Made by a program: the position numbers and the translations under genes. The notes beneath the pieces were generated by a model that was given only the letters and a program-made list of their open reading frames with translations, had not been told where the DNA came from and ran no database searches. Positions 1-5,356 of a DNA stretch of 8,354 bases are shown in pieces. Every line of letters begins with the position of its first letter. The first letter of the stretch is position 1. The DNA comes from Lachnospiraceae bacterium (GTDB lineage Bacteria; Bacillota; Clostridia; Lachnospirales; Lachnospiraceae), in assembly GCA_017473665.1 (NCBI GenBank), contig JAFUKK010000229.1, positions 1 through 8,354 of the forward strand, read 5' to 3'.

Positions 1-38
1 AAAAATCTGAAGCAGCTAGAAAGCGTAAATATAACTAA
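1..38 (+). CDS. rpsU: 30S ribosomal protein S21, C-terminal end only
   Basis: Only the last 11 complete codons are in the window, reading KSEAARKRKYN followed by TAA at 36-38. The basic tail SEAARKRK is the characteristic end of bacterial S21, whose Bacillus form ends in almost the same residues. S21 is a small basic protein of the 30S subunit that acts in translation initiation. The other two frames do not give a plausible end: one stops at once and the other reads on through the terminator. A strong hairpin terminator begins 8 bases after the stop codon, which fits the end of a highly expressed gene. The rest of the gene lies to the left of the window. Confidence 0.85.
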   Translation, partial: KSEAARKRKYN

Positions 39-45
39 AACAATG

Positions 46-76
46 AAGTCCCGGACATATCGTCCGGGACTTTTTT
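46..76 (+). terminator. Rho-independent terminator after rpsU
   Basis: The arms GTCCCGGAC (48-56) and GTCCGGGAC (62-70) are perfect reverse complements around the loop ATATC. The stem is extended by two A-T pairs (46-47 with 71-72), and six T residues follow at 71-76. This GC-rich stem with a U-tract is a textbook intrinsic terminator. It separates rpsU from the carboxypeptidase gene. Confidence 0.93.
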
Positions 77-81
77 GTGTG

Positions 82-113
82 TTGGCATATAAATGGTCTT
101 GTTCCCATATTCT
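82..113 (+). promoter_or_regulatory. Putative promoter of first carboxypeptidase (sigma-A or sigma-E type)
   Basis: Two readings overlap. As a housekeeping promoter it is TTGGCA (82-87), an 18-base spacer and CATATT (106-111). As a sporulation sigma-E promoter it is GCATATA (85-91), a 14-base spacer and CATATTCT (106-113). The latter is close to the Bacillus sigma-E consensus (KMATATT and CATAYAHT) as I recall it. The site lies just after the rpsU terminator and 31 bases before the chosen start codon. The position supports a promoter here; which sigma factor uses it is inference. Confidence 0.4.
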
Positions 114-125
114 GTAATAAGAATT

Positions 126-135
126 GGAAACGGGG
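126..135 (+). promoter_or_regulatory. Weak ribosome binding site that favours the ATG at 145
   Basis: The purine-rich stretch GGAAACGGGG ends 9 bases before the ATG at 145. The alternative TTG start at 124 overlaps this stretch, has no such site in front of it and would add seven residues before the signal peptide. The match to the anti-Shine-Dalgarno sequence is poor, so initiation may be modest. Confidence 0.4.
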
Positions 136-144
136 CATTTTTTT

Positions 145-1338
145 ATGCAAAAAAGAAAAAGAGAAGTACATAGAAGGTTTGGAAGGCGGTTGCTTGCATG
201 GGTGCTGGTTTTGCTATTTCTGACACCTGCCCATCGTGTACAGGCGGAGGAAAATTCTCTTAATCTTTCCTCCAAATCCGTTATTTTAATGGAGGAGAGT
301 ACAGGTCAGGTGATTTACGAACAAAATTCCACGGAGCAGCTTAGTCCTGCCAGTATTACTAAAATCATGACTCTTTTGTTGACTTTTGAAGCTATCAGTC
401 AAGGGAATGCGGCGCTCACAGACCAGGTAATCGTTAGTGAATACGCCAGCAGTATGGGCGGTTCCCAGGTGTATCTGGCCCAAGGAGAACAACAGACCCT
501 GGAGACCATGATTAAATGTATTGTGGTTTCTTCGGGCAATGATGCCAGTGTGGCTGTGGCAGAGCATATCGCAGGCAGTGAAGAGGCCTTTGTGCAGAAA
601 ATGAATGATAAAGCAGCAGCATTGGGAATGGTGGATACTCATTTTGAAGACTGTTGTGGATTGACGGAATCGGATAACCATTATACTACGGCCAGGGATG
701 TAGCTATTATGTCCCGGGAATTGAGCTATTATTACCCGGAGGTGCTTAATTATTCCGGGATATGGATGGAGAACATTGTTCATGACACCCCAAGAGGACG
801 GGAGGTGTTTGGCCTTAGTAGTACTAATAAGCTGTTAAAACAGTATCCCTATGCCACAGGATTGAAGACCGGTTTTACTTCCAAGGCTATGTTTTGTTTA
901 TCGGCTACTGCCACAAAGGATGGTATAGATTTGATTGCAGTGATTATGGGGGCGCCGGACAGTAAAACCAGATTCTCAGAAGCTCAGGTATTGTTAAATC
1001 ATGGTTTTGCATTATGTAAGCTTTACGTAGATTCTAATCAGGATGTGTTGCCTCAAATAGCTATAGAGCAAGGAAAAGAGGATGTGGTAGAACTGCAGTA
1101 TCAAGGTGAATATCGCTATCTGGATATTAAGGGGAGCGATTTAAGTCAGGTAACCAAACAGTTGGAGCTGCCCCAGGTGGTGGAAGCACCTGTGCAGGAA
1201 GGAGAAGTGGCAGGTATGGCCCGTTATTATCTGGGGGATGTATCCATCGGTGGGGTGCCTATTTTATACGGTGCTACAGTGGAACGGTCCGGATATTGGG
1301 ATTGTTTTATGGATATTCTGGAACTTTTCCTTTTGTAG
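145..1338 (+). CDS. Serine-type D-Ala-D-Ala carboxypeptidase (PBP5/DacF/DacB-like)
   Basis: A secreted low-molecular-weight penicillin-binding protein of 397 residues that removes the terminal D-alanine from peptidoglycan stem peptides. Residues 1-34 form a signal peptide: a very basic start (QKRKREVHRR), a hydrophobic core (LLAWVLVLLFL) and a likely cleavage after VQA. All three catalytic motifs of peptidase family S11 are present: SITK (Ser70, Lys73), SGN (130-132) and KTG (241-243). HYTTARD (about 179-185) is also typical of the family. Residues from about 300 to 380 form the beta-rich PBP5 C-terminal domain. The tail SGYWDCFMDILELFLL could be an amphipathic membrane-binding helix, as in PBP5. 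The length is close to Bacillus DacF and DacB. The ATG is preferred over an upstream TTG at 124. No terminator follows, so read-through into the phosphoesterase gene is possible. Which family member it corresponds to cannot be settled here. Confidence 0.93.
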   Translation: MQKRKREVHRRFGRRLLAWVLVLLFLTPAHRVQAEENSLNLSSKSVILMEESTGQVIYEQNSTEQLSPASITKIMTLLLTFEAISQGNAALTDQVIVSEYASSMGGSQVYLAQGEQQTLETMIKCIVVSSGNDASVAVAEHIAGSEEAFVQKMNDKAAALGMVDTHFEDCCGLTESDNHYTTARDVAIMSRELSYYYPEVLNYSGIWMENIVHDTPRGREVFGLSSTNKLLKQYPYATGLKTGFTSKAMFCLSATATKDGIDLIAVIMGAPDSKTRFSEAQVLLNHGFALCKLYVDSNQDVLPQIAIEQGKEDVVELQYQGEYRYLDIKGSDLSQVTKQLELPQVVEAPVQEGEVAGMARYYLGDVSIGGVPILYGATVERSGYWDCFMDILELFLL

Positions 1339-1359
1339 ATTAAAGAATTGTGATATACT
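1331..1359 (+). promoter_or_regulatory. Putative extended -10 promoter before the phosphoesterase gene
   Basis: TATACT (1354-1359) is preceded by TG at 1351-1352, giving the extended -10 element TGaTATACT. The -35 position 17 bases upstream holds only TTTTGT (1331-1336), a weak match, as is common when the extended -10 is good. A start near 1366 would give a leader of about 38 bases. It would let the phosphoesterase, scpA and scpB be made independently of the upstream carboxypeptidase. Confidence 0.45.
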
Positions 1360-1403
1360 GTAAACTGAGTGTAATTTGATTTAGACACAGGAGAGGACCG
1401 GGG

Positions 1404-2264
1404 ATGACGGATATTCTTTTTCTGATTTTGGTTATAGTGAGTATCTTGCTGTTATGGCTGATGATTTATGATACCAATCGGTTTGTAACAATTACATATA
1501 CGGTTTCAGACAAGAGGATTCAAAATGATTTTCGTGCCGTACTATTGGCGGATTTGCACAATAAATCTTTTGGTAAGGACAACGAAGCGCTGATAGCGGC
1601 TATTGATGGATTGCAACCGGAGATGATTTTGGTAGCAGGCGATATGCTCACTGCCAAGCCGGGAGTGGACTTTGAGGTGGCCATGGATTTGATGCAAAGG
1701 CTTAGTGGAAAGTATCCCATTTATTACGGCAATGGAAACCATGAATATCGGGCCGGGATTTATCCGGAAAAATATGGTGATATGCACGAAAAGTATATCA
1801 AGGGGCTAAAAGAATTAGAAATTCAACCATTGATAAATGAGTCCGTAAGGCTGGAGGAATATGGGGTTTGTATCTACGGTTTGGAGATTGACCGCAAGTA
1901 TTACAAGCGTTTTCGCAGGCCTCATATGTCGGTGGAATATCTGGAGAGTGTACTGGGGCAGGCGGATGATGATGCTTATGGTCTGCTGCTGGCCCATAAC
2001 CCGGAGTATTTTGAGGCCTATGCAAAATGGGGGGCTGATTTGGTATTATCCGGTCATGTTCATGGCGGTATGGTACGTGTACCCTTTTGGGGCAAGGGAG
2101 TATTGTCACCCAATGTGAGCTTTTTTCCCAAATATGATGGCGGTTCTTTTTCCCTAGGAACCAGTCGTATGTTGCTCAGCAGAGGATTGGGAACGCATAC
2201 CATTCCGATAAGGTTATTTAACCCGGGAGAATTGGTTTGTATTGATTTTAGGAGAGCTGACTAG
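1404..2264 (+). CDS. Membrane-anchored calcineurin-like metallophosphoesterase (YkuE/YaeI-like)
   Basis: A 286-residue protein. Residues 3-22 (DILFLILVIVSILLLWLMIY) form one hydrophobic N-terminal membrane anchor with no signal cleavage motif. The catalytic domain carries the full set of metal-binding motifs of the family in order: DLH (Asp50, His52), GD (Asp80), GNHE (Asn112, His113), a lone His in AHNPE (His198) and GHVHGG (His218, His220). These residues bind a two-metal centre that hydrolyses phosphoester bonds. Membrane-bound relatives such as YkuE and YaeI have been linked to lipid or envelope substrates, but the substrate of this protein cannot be read from the sequence. AGGAGAGG at 1389-1396 lies 7 bases before the ATG. 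The gene ends 32 bases before scpA, so the two are probably co-transcribed. Confidence 0.9.
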   Translation: MTDILFLILVIVSILLLWLMIYDTNRFVTITYTVSDKRIQNDFRAVLLADLHNKSFGKDNEALIAAIDGLQPEMILVAGDMLTAKPGVDFEVAMDLMQRLSGKYPIYYGNGNHEYRAGIYPEKYGDMHEKYIKGLKELEIQPLINESVRLEEYGVCIYGLEIDRKYYKRFRRPHMSVEYLESVLGQADDDAYGLLLAHNPEYFEAYAKWGADLVLSGHVHGGMVRVPFWGKGVLSPNVSFFPKYDGGSFSLGTSRMLLSRGLGTHTIPIRLFNPGELVCIDFRRAD

Positions 2265-2296
2265 CTCATTATCAAAAGAGGAAAGGCAGGCTGTTT

Positions 2297-3037
2297 ATGG
2301 CTATCCCCGTTAAGTTGGAAGCATTTGAGGGTCCCTTGGATCTGTTGCTTCATTTGATTGAAAAGAATAAAGTAGATATTTATGATATTCCCATTGTGGA
2401 AATCACCCAGCAATATCTGGATTATATTAAACAGATGGAAGCTCAGGATATGAATATTATGAGTGAGTTTCTGGTAATGGCGGCGACACTTATTGATATT
2501 AAATGTCGGATGCTGTTACCTTTGGATGTGAATGAAGAGGGAGAGGAAGAGGATCCCAGAGCAGAGTTGGTACAGAAATTGTTGGAGTACAAGATGTACA
2601 AATATATGTCTTTGGAGCTGAAGGACCGGCAAGTAGATGCAGCCAGGAATCTGTTTCGTGAGCAGAGTTTGCCCGAAGAGGTGGCTTCCTATAGAGCACC
2701 CATTAATTATGAGGAGCTCATCGGTGATACTACTTTGGTAAAATTACAGGAGATTTTCCGTTCCATTGTGAGAAAACAGGAGGATAAGATCGATCCCATC
2801 CGCAGTAAATATGGTAATATTGAAAAGGAAGAGATTGATATGGAGGCCAAGGCACTATTTGTGGAAGCCTATATCAGGGAACATAAGCATATCAGCTTCC
2901 GCAAGCTTTTGGAAAAAGAGCGAAGCAAGATGGAAATCATTGTTACTTTTCTGATTATTTTGGAGATGATGAAGGTGGGAAAGATTATCATTAGTCAGGA
3001 AAATATTTTTGACGACATCCTCATTGAGGCATGTTAG
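2297..3037 (+). CDS. scpA: Segregation and condensation protein A (kleisin)
   Basis: ScpA is the kleisin that bridges the two heads of the SMC dimer and, with ScpB, completes the bacterial condensin that organises and separates chromosomes in the cytoplasm. The N-terminal signature is clear: FEGPLDLLLHLI (10-21) followed by KVDIYDIPIVEITQQYLDYI (25-44), the helical part that contacts the SMC neck. An acidic stretch (EEGEEED, 80-86) starts the middle linker. The C-terminal part from about 180, with SFRKLLEKERSKMEIIVTFL (200-219), is the winged-helix domain that binds the other SMC head. Its 246 residues match the usual length of about 250. The start follows a purine-rich site (AAAGGCAGG, 2282-2290). 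The gene is followed after 38 bases by scpB. Confidence 0.96.
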   Translation: MAIPVKLEAFEGPLDLLLHLIEKNKVDIYDIPIVEITQQYLDYIKQMEAQDMNIMSEFLVMAATLIDIKCRMLLPLDVNEEGEEEDPRAELVQKLLEYKMYKYMSLELKDRQVDAARNLFREQSLPEEVASYRAPINYEELIGDTTLVKLQEIFRSIVRKQEDKIDPIRSKYGNIEKEEIDMEAKALFVEAYIREHKHISFRKLLEKERSKMEIIVTFLIILEMMKVGKIIISQENIFDDILIEAC

Positions 3038-3055
3038 CTTTGATACATAGAGTGT

Positions 3056-3062
3056 AGAAAGG
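3056..3062 (+). promoter_or_regulatory. Ribosome binding site region of scpB
   Basis: AGAAAGG lies 13 bases before the ATG at 3076, which is rather far, and only 1 base before a TTG at 3064, which is too close. The GGG at 3066-3068 lies 7 bases before the ATG and may take part. The ATG is preferred because the encoded N-terminus then matches normal ScpB proteins. Confidence 0.35.
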
Positions 3063-3075
3063 TTTGGGATACATC

Positions 3076-3645
3076 ATGGATGAATTAAAGGCACGTGGCA
3101 TAATCGAAGGAATATTGTTTACCATGGGCGAGTCTGTGGAGGTGAGCAGACTGGCAAATGTGCTGGAAATGGACACGAAAAAGGTAAAAGCTCTTTTGAA
3201 AGAAATGGAAGAAGAATATGCAAAAGAGGAAAGGGGTATCAGTCTCATCTGGTTGGATGATGCGGTACAGCTTTGCACCAAGTCGGAGATGTATGAATAT
3301 CTGATAAAGATAGCCAAGGCGCCCCGCAAGATTACTCTGACAGATACGGTATTAGAGACATTATCTATCATTGCATACAAACAGCCTGTGACCCGTCTTG
3401 AGATTGAAAAGGTCCGCGGTGTCAGTTGCGATCATGCCATCAATAAGTTGTTGGAATATGATTTGATTACGGAACTGGGCAGATTGGATGCACCCGGCCG
3501 TCCCTTGCTTTTTGGGACTACGGAGCAGTTTTTGCGTAGTTTTGGGGTGAAGAGTCTGGAAGAACTGCCTGAGTTTAACCCGGTGGTGCTGGAAGAGTTT
3601 AAGCAGCAGGCAGAAGAAGAAATCCAGCTGAAATTGGATATATAA
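3076..3645 (+). CDS. scpB: Segregation and condensation protein B
   Basis: ScpB is a Kite-family dimer of winged-helix domains that binds the middle of ScpA and supports SMC function in chromosome segregation. The protein has 189 residues, near the usual 190-200. The first winged helix covers about 1-80. The second begins near 85 and contains the family signature LSIIAYKQPVTRLEIEKVRG (96-115). A second conserved block, GRPLLFGTTEQFLRSFG (141-157), follows the second domain. The charged tail is rich in Glu and Gln. An upstream TTG at 3064 would add four residues but leaves no room for a ribosome binding site. The gene ends the cluster and is followed 48 bases later by a terminator hairpin. Confidence 0.95.
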   Translation: MDELKARGIIEGILFTMGESVEVSRLANVLEMDTKKVKALLKEMEEEYAKEERGISLIWLDDAVQLCTKSEMYEYLIKIAKAPRKITLTDTVLETLSIIAYKQPVTRLEIEKVRGVSCDHAINKLLEYDLITELGRLDAPGRPLLFGTTEQFLRSFGVKSLEELPEFNPVVLEEFKQQAEEEIQLKLDI

Positions 3646-3675
3646 GTGTTAAATGTGGTAGAACAAAAGAATAGG

Positions 3676-3691
3676 GTATTCCTATGAATAC
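3676..3691 (+). repeat. Small inverted repeat between scpB and the terminator
   Basis: GTATTC (3676-3681) and GAATAC (3686-3691) are perfect reverse complements separated by CTAT. It ends 2 bases before the large terminator hairpin. It could be a small RNA hairpin that protects the 3' end of the transcript, an operator half-site pair, or chance in A/T-rich DNA. Confidence 0.3.
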
Positions 3692-3693
3692 AT

Positions 3694-3735
3694 AGCTGTC
3701 CTGAAATGAGATTGTCATTTGAGGGCAGCTTTTTT
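3694..3735 (+). terminator. Rho-independent terminator after scpB
   Basis: A 16-bp stem pairs 3694-3709 (AGCTGTCCTGAAATGA) with 3715-3730 (TCATTTGAGGGCAGCT). It has one U-G wobble and one G-G mismatch, the loop is GATTG, and five further T residues follow at 3731-3735. It closes the phosphoesterase-scpA-scpB unit and lies 34 bases before the second carboxypeptidase gene. That gene therefore needs its own promoter or read-through. A weak candidate, TTGAGG (3719-3724) with an 18-base spacer to TTAAAT (3743-3748), overlaps the 3' arm. Confidence 0.88.
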
Positions 3736-3769
3736 CATAGACTTAAATGAAAATGCCCGAAGGTGAATA

Positions 3770-5188
3770 ATGAAAAAGATAAATAAAATATTTATAACAG
3801 GAGTTATTTGTGCTGTATGTGTAGGAATATCATGGATGCCGGCGAAAGCAACGGATATCAATCCGGCGGAGGTGGGAGCAGGGACCATAGACACAACTGT
3901 TACTTCAGAGCCTTTAGATGGGCAGCTATATGCCAAGGGAGCAGTATTGTTGGATGGGGAATCAGGAAGAGTCTTATATAGCAAGAATGGTCAGGAACGA
4001 ATGCCTATGGCCAGTACTACAAAAATCATGACCTGTATTCTGGTATTGGAACATGTGGAGTTGGGTGAGCAGGTGGATATATCTGCCTATGCGGCGTCCA
4101 TGCCTAAGGTGCATCTGGGAATAAGGAAAGGGGAAGTATATTCGGTGGGAGATTTGCTGTATTCTCTTATGTTAGAATCTCATAATGATGCGGCTGTGGC
4201 ATTAGCGGAGCATGTGGGAAGGGGATATCTGACAGGAGAAGAGAAGACCAAGTCAGTGGCTGAGTATACACTGGAGGAAAGCAAGCGGGCAGTGGCGGCT
4301 TTTGCCGGACTTATGAATGAAAAGGCGTTGGAAATAGGATGTAAGGATACCTGGTTTATTACACCCAATGGATTGGATGCAACTCAAGAGGTGGAGGTAA
4401 ATGGACAACAAGAAAGCAGAACCCATTCCACTACGGCCCGGGAATTGGCACTTATTATGCGATATTGTCTGTATGAATCTAAAAAACAGGAACAGTTTCT
4501 TCAAATAACAGGTGCTTCTGAATATAATTTTACTGCCAATGGACGGAGCTTTCATTTGAACAATCATAATGCATTGCTGAGTATGATGGAGGGAGCAATT
4601 AGCGGAAAAACAGGATTTACCGGAAATGCCGGTTATTGTTATGTAGGAGCGCTGGAAAAGGATGGGAAGAAATTAATTGTGGCGCTTTTGGCCTGTGGTT
4701 GGCCCAATAATAAGACATATAAATGGCAGGATACAAAAAAGCTGATGGCCTATGGGCTGGAACAATATAATTACGTGAGTTTTCAAGATGAGCGTTTTTA
4801 TTATCAGCAGGAATTACCCAGAGTATTGGTGTTGAATGCGGGCACTGAGAATTTGGTATATGAATCCCTTTGTCCGGTGGTATTACAGGAGGGGGAGTTG
4901 CCTTCTGGTGAGGGAATTCTGATGGCGGAAGAGGAAGAAATCCGGATGGAAATGGAGTGTCTGGAAGTATTGGAAGCACCCGTTGCCAGAGGGCAGTTGG
5001 TGGGGCAAATCGTATACTCCCTGAACGGGGAGGTGATAAAAAGGGATGAATTGGTACTGGGGGCGGGTTTGAACGCATTGATTACGGATGGTGCCTGGAG
5101 AGAGTTTTGGAATTGTATCTGGAACCCCATGGACTGCAGGAAAAGCAGGATTCTTTTTGATGGGCCAAAGGGGGTTGGCGACAGTTAG
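3770..5188 (+). CDS. Serine-type D-Ala-D-Ala carboxypeptidase (PBP5/DacF-like), larger paralogue
   Basis: A 472-residue secreted penicillin-binding protein of family S11 that trims peptidoglycan pentapeptides. The signal peptide spans 1-27, with a basic MKKINK start, a hydrophobic core and a probable cleavage after AKA. The catalytic motifs are STTK (Ser82, Lys85), SHN (137-139) and KTG (280-282, within SGKTGFT). The block HSTTARE (219-225) matches the HYTTARD block of the other copy. The C-terminal beta domain covers about 345-430. The segment AWREFWNCIW (442-451) could be an amphipathic membrane anchor. It is about 75 residues longer than the paralogue. Extra residues lie after the signal peptide, between the SHN motif and the conserved NEKALEIG helix (charged, 153-172), and around 204-218. 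GAAGGTG at 3759-3765 lies 4 bases before the ATG. It sits between two terminators and is probably a single-gene transcript. Confidence 0.93.
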   Translation: MKKINKIFITGVICAVCVGISWMPAKATDINPAEVGAGTIDTTVTSEPLDGQLYAKGAVLLDGESGRVLYSKNGQERMPMASTTKIMTCILVLEHVELGEQVDISAYAASMPKVHLGIRKGEVYSVGDLLYSLMLESHNDAAVALAEHVGRGYLTGEEKTKSVAEYTLEESKRAVAAFAGLMNEKALEIGCKDTWFITPNGLDATQEVEVNGQQESRTHSTTARELALIMRYCLYESKKQEQFLQITGASEYNFTANGRSFHLNNHNALLSMMEGAISGKTGFTGNAGYCYVGALEKDGKKLIVALLACGWPNNKTYKWQDTKKLMAYGLEQYNYVSFQDERFYYQQELPRVLVLNAGTENLVYESLCPVVLQEGELPSGEGILMAEEEEIRMEMECLEVLEAPVARGQLVGQIVYSLNGEVIKRDELVLGAGLNALITDGAWREFWNCIWNPMDCRKSRILFDGPKGVGDS

Positions 5189-5211
5189 GAAATATATGTA
5201 AATTCTATGTA

Positions 5212-5248
5212 AAAAAGTGTAATTCATCCTTTGCGAATTACACTTTTT
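5212..5248 (+). terminator. Strong, probably bidirectional terminator after second carboxypeptidase
   Basis: AAAAAGTGTAATTC (5212-5225) and GAATTACACTTTTT (5235-5248) are a perfect 14-bp inverted repeat around a 9-base loop. The right arm ends in five T residues and the left arm starts with A residues, so the hairpin could stop transcription from either side. It begins 23 bases after the stop codon at 5188 and isolates the carboxypeptidase gene from the decarboxylase operon. Confidence 0.9.
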
Positions 5249-5258
5249 ATGCTATACT
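5231..5258 (+). promoter_or_regulatory. Putative extended -10 promoter of the decarboxylase operon
   Basis: TATACT (5253-5258) is preceded by TG at 5250-5251, an extended -10 element TGcTATACT. TTGCGA (5231-5236) stands 16 bases upstream and matches four of six -35 positions. The -35 box lies in the loop and first bases of the right arm of the terminator hairpin, so terminator and promoter share DNA. Transcription would start near 5265 and give a leader of roughly 92 bases. Confidence 0.6.
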
Positions 5259-5264
5259 GGTACA

Positions 5265-5356
5265 GACAATATTAATCATGGGGGCATTTGCGGTTACAGC
5301 AGAAAACCTGAATTAATCTGTTATTATTTTTTTATTATACATGGAGGGCTGAAAGC
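5265..5356 (+). other. Predicted 5' leader of the decarboxylase operon
   Basis: This A/T-rich stretch lies between the predicted transcription start and the first start codon. I see no convincing riboswitch fold, only a weak GGTT/AACC pairing (5292-5295 with 5305-5308). It contains the repeated heptamer ATTAATC (5271-5277 and 5312-5318) and a T-rich near-mirror tract at 5321-5338. It ends in a strong ribosome binding site GGAGGG (5343-5348), 8 bases before the ATG. Confidence 0.4.

Noticed and set aside
124..144. TTG start for the first carboxypeptidase
   Set aside because: No ribosome binding site precedes it, and the seven added residues lie before an already complete signal peptide.
3064..3075. 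TTG start for scpB
   Set aside because: The AGAAAGG site is only 1 base away, and normal ScpB proteins begin close to the ATG at 3076.
4617..5078. Long minus-strand reading frame inside the second carboxypeptidase gene
   Set aside because: It is the complement of a clear coding gene, rich in Pro and Ser from the antisense of Gly/Glu codons, with no recognisable family.
5288..5310. Possible biotin repressor (BirA) operator from GGTTACA and AACC in the leader
   Set aside because: The half-sites are in the wrong order (GGTT before AACC, not the reverse) and too close; no matching left half-site lies upstream.
5278..5316. 12-codon reading frame (MGAFAVTAENLN) in the decarboxylase leader
   Set aside because: No ribosome binding site stands before its ATG and the peptide has no regulatory codon run; probably chance.
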